Source: Pseudomonas solani
GTDB taxonomy: Bacteria > Pseudomonadota > Gammaproteobacteria > Pseudomonadales > Pseudomonadaceae
Reading direction: 5' to 3'
DNA length: 64,000 nucleotides
Assembly: GCF_026072635.1 (NCBI RefSeq)
Contig: NZ_AP023081.1
Location: 1,386,501-1,450,500, forward strand
Shown here: one piece after another, positions 36,519 to 45,431 of the stretch
Numbering within the stretch: the first letter of the stretch is position 1
Layout of the letters: each line of letters starts with the position of its first letter
Program-made: the position numbers and the translations under genes
The notes under the pieces: model-generated
The model's input: only the letters and a program-made list of their open reading frames with translations
Database searches by the model: none
Told to the model about the DNA's origin: nothing

Positions 36519-37307
36519 TCAGCGAAACAGCTCACCCGGCGTGACGCCGAACAGGCCCTTGAAGGCGGCGATGAAGGCCGAGGGCGAGTCGTAGCCGCTG
36601 CCGAGGGCGACCTGGGTGACGCTGTGGCCCTGCTCCAGCGGTTGCAGGGCGGCGAGCAGGCGCAGGCGTTGGCGCCATTGGCGGAAGCTGAGGCCGGTCT
36701 CGCGCTGGAAGGCGCGCATCAGGGTCTTTTCCGAGGTGGCCAGCAGGCTGGCCCATTCACCCAGGGGGCGGGCCAGGTCGGGCTGCGCCACCAGTTCGTT
36801 GCACAGGCGCAGCAGGCGCGGCTCGGCGGGCATGGGCAGGGAGAAGCCCGCCTCCGGCAAGGCGCGCAGCTGATCCAGCAGCACCGCCACCAGGCGCGCT
36901 TCGGCGCAGTCGCCCTCTGGGTATTCCACCGGCAGCTCGCAGAAGCCCTTGATCAGCTCGCGGGCCAGCGGCGTCACCTCCAGCACCCGGCAATGGTCCG
37001 GTGCCCAGGCGCAGGCGTCGCCGCGCACGTAGAGGCTGCGCATCTCGGCATTCATCGAGGTGACCACTTCGTGCTCCAGCCCGGCCGGCACCCAGATCGC
37101 CCAGTGCGGCGGGGCGAAGAAGCTGCCCGCGGCAGTGTGCACGCCGAGCACGCCACTGATGGCGTAGGAGAGCTGCACCCAGTCGTGGCTGTGGCGCGCC
37201 GTCCAGGAGCCGGCGCGCAGGCTTTCCACCCGCGCATAGAGCGGCCGGGGCAGCACGTCGAGGCTGGGAATGCTGCGTTGCAGGTCGATCTGTCCGTTTG
37301 GCGACAT
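36519..37307 (-). CDS. AraC-family regulator with cupin domain
   Basis: This 262-residue protein has an N-terminal cupin sensor ('ARHSHDWVQLSYAISGVL', 'FAPPHWAIWVPAGLEHEV') and C-terminal AraC DNA-binding helices ('LATSEKTLMRAFQRETGLSF', 'VALGSGYDSPSAFIAAFKGL'). The layout matches the NimR/YdeO-type group that controls divergent transporter genes. It diverges from the symporter gene at 37390 across about 80 bases, so that gene is its likely target. The start ATG is at 37307. Confidence 0.9.
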   Translation of the reverse strand: MSPNGQIDLQRSIPSLDVLPRPLYARVESLRAGSWTARHSHDWVQLSYAISGVLGVHTAAGSFFAPPHWAIWVPAGLEHEVVTSMNAEMRSLYVRGDACAWAPDHCRVLEVTPLARELIKGFCELPVEYPEGDCAEARLVAVLLDQLRALPEAGFSLPMPAEPRLLRLCNELVAQPDLARPLGEWASLLATSEKTLMRAFQRETGLSFRQWRQRLRLLAALQPLEQGHSVTQVALGSGYDSPSAFIAAFKGLFGVTPGELFR

Positions 37308-37389
37308 CTTCTGATCCGCTGTCGTTAGACGGTCGGATTCTGCGCCCGTTAACCTGCGGCCTCAATCCCGTTCGCTGCACGGAGGCCCC

Positions 37390-38403
37390 ATGTCGGCACT
37401 CAAACCCCTCAAGCGCCTGGTCACCGACTGGTTCCTCGGCGGCATGCTCGTGGCCGTGGCACTGGCCTGGCTGTTCCCGGACATCGGCCGCCACGGCGGC
37501 GTGCTGCATGCCGAGAGCCTGATCAACGCCGGGGTGTTCCTGGTGTTCTTCCTGCACGGCATCAACCTGTCCACCGAGCAGATCCGCAAGGGCCTGAGCA
37601 ACTGGCGCCTGCACATCATGGTGCAGGTCTTTACCTTCGCCCTGTTCCCGCTGGTGTGGCTGGCGGTGGACAGGCTGTTCGGCAAGCAACTGCCGCCGGC
37701 CCTGATGCTGGGCTTCTTCTACCTCTGCGCCCTGCCCTCGACCATCTCCTCGTCGGTGGCGCTGACCGGCAGCGCCGGCGGCAATGTGCCGGCGGCCATT
37801 CTCAATGCCAGCCTGTCGAGCCTGCTGGGGGTGTTCCTGACGCCCTGGCTGATCAGCCTGGTGGCTGACGCCAATGGCGGCATCGACCTGGGCAAGACGC
37901 TGATCGACCTGAGCCTGCTGCTGCTTCTGCCGCTGGTACTGGGCCAGGCGCTGCGCCCGCTGTGGGGCACGTTCTTCGCCCGCTACAAGCGCTACACGGC
38001 AGTGTTCGACAAGCTGGTGATCCTGCTGCTGGTGTTCGCCTCGTTCAGCGATTCGGTGGCCGGCGGCATCTGGCAACAACAAGGGCCGGAAACCCTGGTC
38101 ATCGCCTTCGTCGGCAGCGCCCTGCTGCTGGCGCTGATGCTCTGGGCCACCACCCGCTCGGCGCGGGCGCTGGGTTTCAACCACGAGGACGAGATCGCCG
38201 CGGTGTTCTGCGCCACCAAGAAGTCCCTGGCGGCCGGCGCGCCCATGGCGGCGATCATCTTCGGCGCCAACCCGGCGCTGGGCCTGATCCTGCTGCCGAT
38301 CATGCTCTACCACCAGATGCAGCTGATCGTCTGCTCGGTGATGGCCGAGCGCTATGCCAACCGTGGCCGCGAACTGAGCCAGGCGCAGGCGAGCGCGGCC
38401 TGA
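37390..38403 (+). CDS. Bile acid:sodium symporter-family (YfeH-like) transporter
   Basis: This 337-residue membrane protein with about ten helices has the SBF-like family marks 'FLHGINLSTEQIRKGLSNW', 'CALPSTISSSVALTGSAGGN' and 'AVFCATKKSLAAGAPMA'. The conserved glutamate in 'NHEDEIAAV' and the crossover regions are present. Family members take up organic anions with sodium. The substrate here is unknown. The start ATG 37390 lies just downstream of the divergent AraC regulator. Confidence 0.88.
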   Translation: MSALKPLKRLVTDWFLGGMLVAVALAWLFPDIGRHGGVLHAESLINAGVFLVFFLHGINLSTEQIRKGLSNWRLHIMVQVFTFALFPLVWLAVDRLFGKQLPPALMLGFFYLCALPSTISSSVALTGSAGGNVPAAILNASLSSLLGVFLTPWLISLVADANGGIDLGKTLIDLSLLLLLPLVLGQALRPLWGTFFARYKRYTAVFDKLVILLLVFASFSDSVAGGIWQQQGPETLVIAFVGSALLLALMLWATTRSARALGFNHEDEIAAVFCATKKSLAAGAPMAAIIFGANPALGLILLPIMLYHQMQLIVCSVMAERYANRGRELSQAQASAA

Positions 38404-38426
38404 CACCCACCCTCGAAAAGCACGCG

Positions 38427-38464
38427 AAAAAAAAGGGCGGCCCAACCTGTGGGCCGCCCTAAAT
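38427..38464. terminator. Terminator between convergent genes
   Basis: GGGCGGCCC pairs with GGGCCGCCC across seven bases. Eight A precede it, so on the minus strand the stem is followed by eight T. It is a strong terminator for the thiolase gene and a weaker one for the symporter gene. Confidence 0.85.
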
Positions 38465-38519
38465 CACGGAGTTGCATACATCACGCGGCCAGCGATGAAT
38501 TGCGGCCGCGGGTATTGGA

Positions 38520-39797
38520 TTACTTTTCGATGATCGCGGTCACACCTTGTCCGCCTGCAGCGCAGATCGAGATCAGCCCGCGACCCTTTTCCGCCACCGA
38601 AAGCAGCTTGGCCAGGTTGGCGACGATGCGCCCGCCGGTGGCTGCGAAGGGGTGGCCGGCGGCCAGGGAGCTGCCCTTGACGTTCATCTTGCTGCGATCG
38701 ATGGAGCCCAGCGGCTGGTCGAGGCCGAGGCGGGTCTTGCAGTAGTCGGCGTCTTCCCAGGCCTTGAGGGTGCAGAGCACCTGGGCGGCGAAGGCCTCGT
38801 GGATTTCGTAGTAGTCGAAGTCCTGCAGGGTCAGGCCGTTGCGCGCCAGCAGACGCGGCACCGCATAGACCGGCGCCATCAGCAGGCCTTCCTTGCCACC
38901 GACGAAATCCACCGCCGCCGCTTCGCCGTCCTTGAAGTAGGCGAGGATCGGCAGCCCGCGCGCCTTGGCCCACTCCTCGCTGGCCAGCAGCACCACGGAG
39001 GCGCCATCGGTGAGCGGGGTGGAGTTGGCGGCGGTCATGGTGCCGCGCGGGCCCTTGTCGAACACCGGCTTGAGGGTGGCGAGCTTCTCCGGATTGATGT
39101 CCGCGCGCAGGTTCTGGTCGCGGGTCAGGCCGAGGAAGGGGGTCAGCAGGTCGTTCTGCCAGCCTTCGGCATAGGCCGCGGCGAGCTTCTGGTGGCTGGC
39201 CACGGCCAGGGCGTCCTGCTCGTCACGGGGGATGGACCAGGTCTGCGCCATCAGCTCGCAGGACTCGCCCATGGACAGCCCGGTACGCGGCTCGCCGTTA
39301 CGCGGGATGTGCGGCGCCAGGTGGCGCGGGCGCACCTTGAGCAGGCTCTTGATCTTGTCGCCGGTGGTCTTGCCGCGGTTGGCTTCCAGGAGGATCTTGC
39401 GCAGCTCCTCGTGCACGCCGATGGGCGCGTCGGAGGTGGTGTCGACGCCGCCGGCGATGCCGCTGTCGATCTGCCCGAGGGCGATCTTGTTGGCGACCAG
39501 GATGGCCGCCTCCAGGCCGGTGCCGCAGGCCTGCTGGATGTCATAGGCGCTGGTTTCCGGCGCCAGGCGCGAGCCCAGCACGCATTCGCGGGCCAGGTTG
39601 AAGTCACGGGAATGCTTGAGCACGGCACCGGCGACGAACTCGCCGATGCGCTCGCCGTGCAGGTTGTAGCGCTCCACCAGGCCTTCCAGCGCGCTGGTGA
39701 GCATCTGCTGGTTGGTGGCGGTGGCGTACACCGTGTTGGAACGGGCGAACGGAATGCGATTGCCGCCGACGATGGCGACCCGGCGCAGCTGGGTCAT
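38520..39797 (-). CDS. Acetyl-CoA C-acyltransferase (thiolase, FadI-like)
   Basis: This 425-residue thiolase has the nucleophilic cysteine in 'IQQACGTGLEAAI', the His in 'YYEIHEAFAAQVL' and the second active-site cysteine in 'ISICAAGGQGVTAII'. It cleaves 3-ketoacyl-CoA or condenses acetyl-CoA units. ATG 39797 (MTQLRRVAIVGG) follows AAGGAG by six bases; a longer frame upstream is antisense to the promoter region. It diverges from the FabG-like reductase gene. A MaoC-like hydratase lies 3 kb away, so the three may make a short fatty-acyl pathway. Confidence 0.93.
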   Translation of the reverse strand: MTQLRRVAIVGGNRIPFARSNTVYATATNQQMLTSALEGLVERYNLHGERIGEFVAGAVLKHSRDFNLARECVLGSRLAPETSAYDIQQACGTGLEAAILVANKIALGQIDSGIAGGVDTTSDAPIGVHEELRKILLEANRGKTTGDKIKSLLKVRPRHLAPHIPRNGEPRTGLSMGESCELMAQTWSIPRDEQDALAVASHQKLAAAYAEGWQNDLLTPFLGLTRDQNLRADINPEKLATLKPVFDKGPRGTMTAANSTPLTDGASVVLLASEEWAKARGLPILAYFKDGEAAAVDFVGGKEGLLMAPVYAVPRLLARNGLTLQDFDYYEIHEAFAAQVLCTLKAWEDADYCKTRLGLDQPLGSIDRSKMNVKGSSLAAGHPFAATGGRIVANLAKLLSVAEKGRGLISICAAGGQGVTAIIEK

Positions 39798-39977
39798 GGG
39801 TGACTCCTTGCCTGGGGAATGGATTGCGGTGCGCAACGTTGGCGACAAGACTAGCCGCCCGCCTGGCCGTCGCATTGGCCGCCTTGCCAACAGAGTGGTC
39901 AACACGGTCAATTGCGCGATTGTGTTGTCTGCGTAGAGTGAGCCCCACTTCATTTATGCGTGCAGGAGCCTGCCCCC

Positions 39978-41333
39978 ATGTCCGACCGTTATCTCGCCTT
40001 CGCCAACTCCAACGCCGGCCGACGCCTGGTCGGCGCCCTCGGGCTGCCCGCGCCGATGCGCCTGGAGCGCTGGATGGCGGGCCGCACCCGGCCGGTGGAT
40101 GGCGCCCTGCTGCTGGGCGGTGAGGGGGCCCTGGCCGAAGCCGCCAGCGGCGTGCTGAACAAGCTCACCGACCAATCCTTCGCCACCGAGGAAGGCCGCT
40201 TCGGCCTGACCCGCTGGACCGCCGAGCACGGCCCGAAACTCAAGGCACTGGTGTTCGACGCCAGCGGCCTGACCCGCTTCGAGCAGCTGATCGAGCTGCG
40301 CAACTTCTTCCAGCCGGCCTTCAAGGGCCTGGGCAAGTGCCCGCGCGTGGTGGTGCTGGGCCGCCCGCCGGAGTCGCTGAAGGACACCGTGGCCGCCAGC
40401 GTGCAGCGCTCCCTGGAAGGCTTCACCCGCTCCCTGGGCAAGGAAATCCGCCGGGGCGGCAACGTGCAGTTGGTGTACGTCGGCAAGGGTGCCGAGGACC
40501 AGCTCGAAGGCGCCCTGCGCTTCTTCCTCTCGCCCAAGAGCGCCTATGTTTCCGGCCAGGTGCTGCGCCTCTCGGCCAGCAGTGCCCAGGTCAAGGACTG
40601 GAGCCGCCCGCTCAATGGCCTGAAGGCACTGGTCACCGGCGCCTCCCGCGGCATCGGGGCGGCCATCGCCGAAACCCTGGCCCGTGACGGCGCCGACGTG
40701 GTGCTGCTGGACGTGCCCCAGGCCAAGGACTCCCTCGACGCCCTGGCCGCGCGCCTGGGCGGGCGTGGCATCGCCCTGGACATCTGCGCCGCCGACGCCG
40801 CCGCGCAGCTGGTGGAAGCGCTGGCGGATGGCCTCGACATCGTGGTGCACAACGCCGGCATCACCCGCGACAAGACCCTGGCGAAGATGAGCGATGCCTT
40901 CTGGGACTCGGTGATCAACGTCAACCTCAACGCCCCGCAGGTGCTGACCCAGGCCCTGCTCGACGCCGGCAAGCTGCACGACAACGGTCGCGTGGTGCTG
41001 ATCGCCTCCATCAGCGGCATCGCCGGCAACATGGGCCAGACCAACTACGCGGTGAGCAAGGCCGGCGTCATCGGCCTGGCCCAGGCCTGGGCCCCGGCCC
41101 TGGGCAAGCGCGGTATCACCATCAACGCCGTGGCCCCGGGCTTCATCGAAACCCAGATGACCGCCGCCATCCCCCTGACCATCCGCGAAGCCGGCCGCCG
41201 CATGAACTCCATGAGCCAGGGTGGCCTGCCCCAGGACGTCGCCGAAGCCGTGGCCTGGTTCGCCCAGCCCAGCTCGGGGTCGTTGACTGGGCAGGTGATG
41301 CGCGTTTGTGGGCAAAGTCTGCTTGGAGCGTAA
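39978..41333 (+). CDS. High-molecular-weight 3-oxoacyl-ACP/CoA reductase (FabG4-like)
   Basis: This 451-residue two-domain reductase has an N-terminal flavodoxin-like, catalytically silent Rossmann domain (about 1-205) and a C-terminal SDR domain with 'ALVTGASRGIGAAIAETL', the Ser in 'ASISGIAGNMGQTNYAVSK' and the YxxxK pair in YAVSK. It reduces 3-ketoacyl thioesters with a nicotinamide cofactor. ATG 39978 has AGGAG eight bases before. It is divergent from the thiolase and followed by repeats and an AraC gene. Confidence 0.92.
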   Translation: MSDRYLAFANSNAGRRLVGALGLPAPMRLERWMAGRTRPVDGALLLGGEGALAEAASGVLNKLTDQSFATEEGRFGLTRWTAEHGPKLKALVFDASGLTRFEQLIELRNFFQPAFKGLGKCPRVVVLGRPPESLKDTVAASVQRSLEGFTRSLGKEIRRGGNVQLVYVGKGAEDQLEGALRFFLSPKSAYVSGQVLRLSASSAQVKDWSRPLNGLKALVTGASRGIGAAIAETLARDGADVVLLDVPQAKDSLDALAARLGGRGIALDICAADAAAQLVEALADGLDIVVHNAGITRDKTLAKMSDAFWDSVINVNLNAPQVLTQALLDAGKLHDNGRVVLIASISGIAGNMGQTNYAVSKAGVIGLAQAWAPALGKRGITINAVAPGFIETQMTAAIPLTIREAGRRMNSMSQGGLPQDVAEAVAWFAQPSSGSLTGQVMRVCGQSLLGA

Positions 41334-41337
41334 AAGC

Positions 41338-41372
41338 AGCTGGAAGCTGGAAGCTGGAAGCTGGAAGCTGGA
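41338..41372. repeat. Heptamer tandem repeat (AGCTGGA x5)
   Basis: Five perfect copies of AGCTGGA begin five bases after the FabG stop. Degenerate GGGAGCTGG and CTTCCAGCT pieces recur nearby up to 41613, the latter in inverted orientation. Confidence 0.85.
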
Positions 41373-41409
41373 AGAAAGAGCGTTGGGGGCTGGGAGCTGG
41401 TTGTCACTT

Positions 41410-41572
41410 GTAGGGTGGGCTTCAGCCCACCAGCGATGTAACCGGTGGGCTGAAGCCCACCCTACGCGCAGACCCCCGCTTCCAGCTGGCGACAAGCGAC
41501 AAGAAAAAAGCCGGGACCTGTGTGCCCGGCTTTGACGTTGCGGTGTGATCGGTGGGCTGAAGCCCACCCTAC
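41410..41572. repeat. Cluster of GGTGGGCTGAAGCCCACC hairpin repeats
   Basis: GTAGGGTGGGCTTCAGCCC at 41410 faces GGTGGGCTGAAGCCCACC at 41443-41460, giving a large cruciform-capable unit. A further copy is at 41551-41568. The 45 bases that follow the second and third copies (CCTACGCGCAGA and CTTCCAGCT) are near-duplicates. These are intergenic hairpins, not coding. Confidence 0.75.
41504..41533 (-). terminator. Terminator of the AraC gene
   Basis: AAAGCCGGG pairs with CCCGGCTTT across nine bases. On the minus strand the stem ends in TTTTTTCTTG. It lies inside the repeat cluster, 80 bases after the stop of the AraC gene. Confidence 0.75.
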
Positions 41573-41613
41573 GCGCAGAACCCTGCTTCCAGCTTCAGGC
41601 TTCTAGCTTCCAG

Positions 41614-42663
41614 CTAGTTCCCCGCTGGCTTCCCGCGCCTGCGGAATTCCACCGGCGTCTCCCCCACCCAGCGTTTGAACGCACGGTAGAAGGTGCTCGG
41701 TTCGGAGAAGCCGGTGCGCTCGACTATCACTTCGATGCGCTCGTCGGTTTTCAGCAGCAGTTCCTTGGCCAGGCGGCAGCGGTAGTCGGTGACCAGGTCG
41801 TTGAAGCGCACGCCGGCCATGGCCAGGCGTTCGCGCAGGCGGCGGGCGGGCATGTTGAGGCGGGCGGCGACCTGTTCCAGGGTCGCGCCGCCGTCCACCA
41901 GCAGTTCGCCGATCAATTCACGCACCTTGCGCACCAGGTCCAGACGCTCCACTTCGGCCAGCTGGCGGCGGGCCAGGGATTCGTGCATGCGCAGCAGTTC
42001 CGGAGCGGCGTGGCGCGAGGGCTTGTCCAGCACCGCGGCGTCGAACACCAGGGCATAGCGCTCGGCGCCCAGGCGTGCGGGGCAGCCGTACACCGTCTGG
42101 TAACGCTCGGCAGCCGCGCCTTCGGTGTGCATCAGTTGCACTTCGCAGGCCTTGAAGTCGCCTTCGGTCAGGGCGTCGAACAGGCGGATCACCGCGCCGG
42201 CGAGCATCTCCGGGAAATGGCGGTTGATGCTGGCGTCCTGCCCCAGGGAGAGCACGGCGCGCTCGCCTTCGACTTCCAGGCGCGCGTTGAGGGTGTCGGA
42301 CAGCAGGCGCACGTAGCGCAGGGCGTGGCGCAGGCCTTCGCCGAAGGTCTCGCTGGAGAGGAAGAGGTATTCGAGCAGCAGCCCGTGGAAGGCCGGCAGG
42401 TGCCCGGCCAGGTGCAGGCCGACGTGCTCCTCGGCGCATTCCTCGGCGGCGGCTTTCCAGAACAGAGTCTGCGCCGTATGGGGGAAACGGCCGGCGGGCA
42501 GCCCGCCCGGCGGCAGGCCGACACGCACCAGCACCTTGTCAGGGTCGGCACCGCTGGCTCGCAGGGCGTCGATCACCGGGCGCATCAGCGCCACGTCGTC
42601 GGTCAGATCACGCATCATTTTCTGAATATTCTTGTTATGCGGGGCGGGGGCCATCTTATGCAT
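41614..42663 (-). CDS. AraC-family regulator with arabinose-binding-like (OruR type) domain
   Basis: This regulator of up to 349 residues has an N-terminal AraC_binding_2-like region ('FHGLLLEYLFLSSETFGEGL') and a C-terminal HTH_18 ('LEQVAARLNMPARRLRERLA', 'ERTGFSEPSTFYRAFKRWVG'). It belongs to the OruR/ArgR-like Pseudomonas group. The start is uncertain: ATG 42663 gives the longest form, with in-frame ATG 42618 and 42615 also possible, and no strong ribosome site. It diverges from the MaoC-like gene at 42800 and lies next to the FabG-like gene, so it may control the acyl-thioester genes. Confidence 0.85.
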   Translation of the reverse strand: MHKMAPAPHNKNIQKMMRDLTDDVALMRPVIDALRASGADPDKVLVRVGLPPGGLPAGRFPHTAQTLFWKAAAEECAEEHVGLHLAGHLPAFHGLLLEYLFLSSETFGEGLRHALRYVRLLSDTLNARLEVEGERAVLSLGQDASINRHFPEMLAGAVIRLFDALTEGDFKACEVQLMHTEGAAAERYQTVYGCPARLGAERYALVFDAAVLDKPSRHAAPELLRMHESLARRQLAEVERLDLVRKVRELIGELLVDGGATLEQVAARLNMPARRLRERLAMAGVRFNDLVTDYRCRLAKELLLKTDERIEVIVERTGFSEPSTFYRAFKRWVGETPVEFRRRGKPAGN

Positions 42664-42799
42664 CTTCAGGCCCCCCGCTCAAGGCGCGGATAGCGATTGC
42701 AGACGGATTGACTCGCCTGCCAGCACAGCCTGCCCCACGGCCAATGCACCCCGCCTGCGGGCGGCTAAGCTGCACCGTTCCGCAACGAGGAGACTGCCC

Positions 42800-43657
42800 A
42801 TGGCCACCGACTGGCTCGACCTGCCTGCCCCACCCGCCCTGCCCGGCCTGTTCGCCCGCGCGGCCCTGCGCCGTGGCGCCACCGGCCGCACCCTGCCGGA
42901 CCTCGGCCTGCGCAGCCAGGTGGACGTGGATGCCCGGCACCTGGCGCGCTACCGGCAGGTCTGCGGCTTCAAGGACAACGGCCAGCTGCCGCCCACCTAC
43001 CCGCACATCCTCGCCTTCCCGCTGCAGATGCAGCTGCTCACCGACAAGCGCTTCCCCTTCCCGCTGCTGGGCCTGGTGCATCTGGAAAATCGTATCCGCG
43101 TATTGCGCACCCTCGGCGGCCTCGGCCCCTTCCGCGTCAGCGTCGCGGTGGAAGGCCTGCGCCCCCACGACAAGGGCGTGACCTTCAGCCTGATCACCCG
43201 CCTGGAAGACCAGCTCGGCCTGCTCTGGGAAGGTGACAGCCGCATCCTCTTCCGTGGCATGCGCCTGGACGGCAACGCCCCCGAGCGCGCAGAGAGCGAA
43301 GCCCTGCCGTTGGAGGAGATCGACCACTGGCGCGCCCCGGCGGACATCGGCCGGCGTTACGCCAAGGTCGCCGGCGACTACAACCCGATCCACCTGTCGG
43401 CGCCCACCGCCAAGCTGTTCGGCTTCCCCCGCGCCATCGCCCATGGCCTGTGGAACAAGGCGCGCACCCTGGCCGCCCTCGCCTCGCGCCTGCCCGATGC
43501 CGGCTACGAAGTGGAGGTGCGTTTCCAGAAGCCGGTGCTGCTGCCCGCCGAGGTGCGCCTGCTGGCCAGCGCCCCCGCCGCCGAGGGCCAGTTCGCCCTG
43601 CGCGGCAAGGACGACCTGCCGCACATGGCCGGCAGCTGGGGCCCGCTGCAGGGCTGA
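42800..43657 (+). CDS. MaoC-like hot-dog dehydratase
   Basis: This 285-residue protein has a C-terminal MaoC hydratase-2 motif 'AGDYNPIHLSAPTAKLFGF' (Asp and His of the active site), followed by 'AIAHGLWNKARTLAAL'. The N-terminal half is a degenerate second hot-dog unit. It should hydrate enoyl thioesters or dehydrate 3-hydroxyacyl thioesters, the step between the FabG-like and thiolase reactions. GAGGAG precedes ATG 42800 by seven bases. The earlier open frame from 42632 has no family sequence. Confidence 0.88.
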   Translation: MATDWLDLPAPPALPGLFARAALRRGATGRTLPDLGLRSQVDVDARHLARYRQVCGFKDNGQLPPTYPHILAFPLQMQLLTDKRFPFPLLGLVHLENRIRVLRTLGGLGPFRVSVAVEGLRPHDKGVTFSLITRLEDQLGLLWEGDSRILFRGMRLDGNAPERAESEALPLEEIDHWRAPADIGRRYAKVAGDYNPIHLSAPTAKLFGFPRAIAHGLWNKARTLAALASRLPDAGYEVEVRFQKPVLLPAEVRLLASAPAAEGQFALRGKDDLPHMAGSWGPLQG

Positions 43658-43717
43658 CGGCCGAGGCTTGCGCGGCGCCAGCCGGCGCACCAAGCTATGC
43701 GGCTCCAGGAGAGCCGC

Positions 43718-44023
43718 ATGAACCTCGCAGAACTGACCCAACGCCTGCACGCCATCCGTGACCACAACGATTGGCGGCCATTCCACAGCCCGAAGAACCT
43801 GGCCATGGCCGCCAGCGTCGAGATGGCCGAACTGGTGGAAATCTTCCAGTGGCTCAGCGAGGACCAGTCCCGCCAGTTGCCCGCCGCCACGCTCGAGCAC
43901 GCTGGCCAGGAAGTGGGCGACATCGTCCTCTACCTGCTGCTGATGTGCAGCGAACTGGGCATCGACATGGAGCAGGCGGTACGCGCCAAGCTGGCCGACA
44001 GCGAGAGGCGCTTCGTCCAATGA
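43718..44023 (+). CDS. MazG-like nucleotide pyrophosphohydrolase
   Basis: This 101-residue all-helical NTP pyrophosphatase of the MazG-like/dCTPase group shows the metal-binding pattern: 'SVEMAELVEIFQWLSED' supplies the first glutamates and 'EVGDIVLYLLLMC' the second E/D pair. It hydrolyses (d)NTPs to monophosphates, a house-cleaning role. The start ATG 43718 has AGGAG six bases before. The stop overlaps cmoM by four bases (ATGA), so the two are coupled. Confidence 0.85.
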   Translation: MNLAELTQRLHAIRDHNDWRPFHSPKNLAMAASVEMAELVEIFQWLSEDQSRQLPAATLEHAGQEVGDIVLYLLLMCSELGIDMEQAVRAKLADSERRFVQ

Positions 44024-44784
44024 GCGCCACGACCACCGACGACCGTCACTTCGACGAACTCGCCACGCGCTTCGCCGAGAAGATCTATGGCGGCGCCAAG
44101 GGCGCCATCCGCCTGGCAGTGCTCCAGGCCGACCTCGCCGAAGCCCTGCCCGAGCGCCCGCTGCGGGTGCTGGACGTGGGCGCCGGGCTCGGCCACGTGA
44201 GCCTGTGGCTGGCCCAGCGCGGCCACCAGGTCACCCTCGCCGAACCTGCCGAACCCATGCTCGAAGGCGCCCGCGCGCGCTTCGCCGCAGCCAGCGTCGA
44301 GGCCACCTTCATCCAGGCGCCCTGGCAGGACCTGCTCGGCCAGTTCACCGAGCCCTACGACCTGGTGCTCTGCCACGCCGTGCTGGAATGGCTCGCCGAG
44401 CCCCACGCCATCCTCCCGGTGCTGCACCAGTTGACGGCGCCGGGCGGCTGGTTGTCCCTGGCGTTCTACAATCGGGATGCACTGATCTACCGCAACCTGC
44501 TCAAGGGCCATTTCCGCAAGCTGCGACGCAACCGCTTCGCCGGCGAAGGCCAGAGCCTGACCCCGCAGCAACCGCTGGACCCACGGGAACTGGCCGGGCA
44601 ACTCGAGGGGATGTGGAAGGTCGAAACCCAGAGCGGCGTGCGGGTTTTCCATGACTACATGCCGAGTGAATTCCAGGCCAAGGCCGAGCTGGTCGACCTC
44701 CTGGAAATGGAGCTGGCCCACCGTCGCCACCCGAGCTTCATGGGGCTGGGACGGTACCTGCACTGGATCTGCAGACCCCAATAA
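44020..44784 (+). CDS. cmoM: tRNA 5-carboxymethoxyuridine methyltransferase CmoM (SmtA)
   Basis: This 254-residue SAM-dependent methyltransferase has motif I 'VLDVGAGLGHVSLWLAQRG', motif IV 'YDLVLCHAVLEWL' and the CmoM-specific 'LAFYNRDALIYRNLLKGHF' (which binds the tRNA or substrate). It methylates cmo5U34 to the methyl ester in wobble-modified tRNAs. ATG 44020 overlaps the stop of the pyrophosphohydrolase gene. The longer frame upstream is a shadow. Confidence 0.92.
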   Translation: MSATTTDDRHFDELATRFAEKIYGGAKGAIRLAVLQADLAEALPERPLRVLDVGAGLGHVSLWLAQRGHQVTLAEPAEPMLEGARARFAAASVEATFIQAPWQDLLGQFTEPYDLVLCHAVLEWLAEPHAILPVLHQLTAPGGWLSLAFYNRDALIYRNLLKGHFRKLRRNRFAGEGQSLTPQQPLDPRELAGQLEGMWKVETQSGVRVFHDYMPSEFQAKAELVDLLEMELAHRRHPSFMGLGRYLHWICRPQ

Positions 44785-44819
44785 GAGAGCCCCCACGGGC
44801 TCGCCTCGACGGAGGCCCC

Positions 44820-45431
44820 ATGAAACGCACTGCCCTTCCTGTATTCACCGCCCTCGTCCTGCTGGCGCTCGCCGGCTGCCAGAGCGCCAACCCCTACAAG
44901 GCCGAATCCAAGCCGATGCCGCCGGCCCCGCCGGAGGCGGCCACCACCTTCGACCGCTCCGCCTACCCGGCGGCCCCGCGCGACTTCGGCCGCTACCGCA
45001 ACTGGACCTGGCTCAACGGCCGCCTGCCCGCCGGCAACAGCTGGGCGACGCCGGAGCAGATGGTCGACATCGTCAACTCCGGGCTGGACCAGCACGGCCT
45101 GCGCCAATCCCGCGAGCCGGCCAGCGCCGACCTCAAGGTCGCCGCCAGCCTGCGGTTCGAGAAGCGCCTGCGCCAGTACAACGATTCCAGCGGCGCCTAC
45201 TACGGCAACGGCCCCTACCGCGACCAGTACGGCGCCTGGGCCACGGTGCCCCTGGTGCGCACCTACGAGCAGGAAGTGGCGGTGGTCTTCCTGGAGTTCT
45301 ACGACGCCCGCGACAACCAACCTGTGTGGAGCGGCAGCGCCGAGAGCGACGCCAGCGGCAGCCGCAGCGACCGCACCACCGCACTGCGCGAAGCCATCAA
45401 GGAAGCCCTGGACAACTACCCGCCCCGCTGA
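44820..45431 (+). CDS. DUF4136 lipoprotein
   Basis: This 203-residue lipoprotein has a lipobox LALAGC (C20). The mature part has the DUF4136 pattern: 'DFGRYRNWTWLNGRLPA', 'IVNSGLDQHGLRQS', 'ADLKVAASLRFEKRL', 'VVFLEFYDARDNQPVWSGSA' and the terminal 'ALREAIKEALDNYPPR'. The function is unknown; such proteins are envelope-associated. The gene at 45655 encodes a second member. The start ATG 44820 has GGAGG before it. Confidence 0.85.
   Translation: MKRTALPVFTALVLLALAGCQSANPYKAESKPMPPAPPEAATTFDRSAYPAAPRDFGRYRNWTWLNGRLPAGNSWATPEQMVDIVNSGLDQHGLRQSREPASADLKVAASLRFEKRLRQYNDSSGAYYGNGPYRDQYGAWATVPLVRTYEQEVAVVFLEFYDARDNQPVWSGSAESDASGSRSDRTTALREAIKEALDNYPPR

Noticed and set aside
41338..41372. CRISPR array
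   Set aside because: The repeat is seven bases in direct tandem with no spacers; no array of spaced repeats or cas gene was seen in the window.
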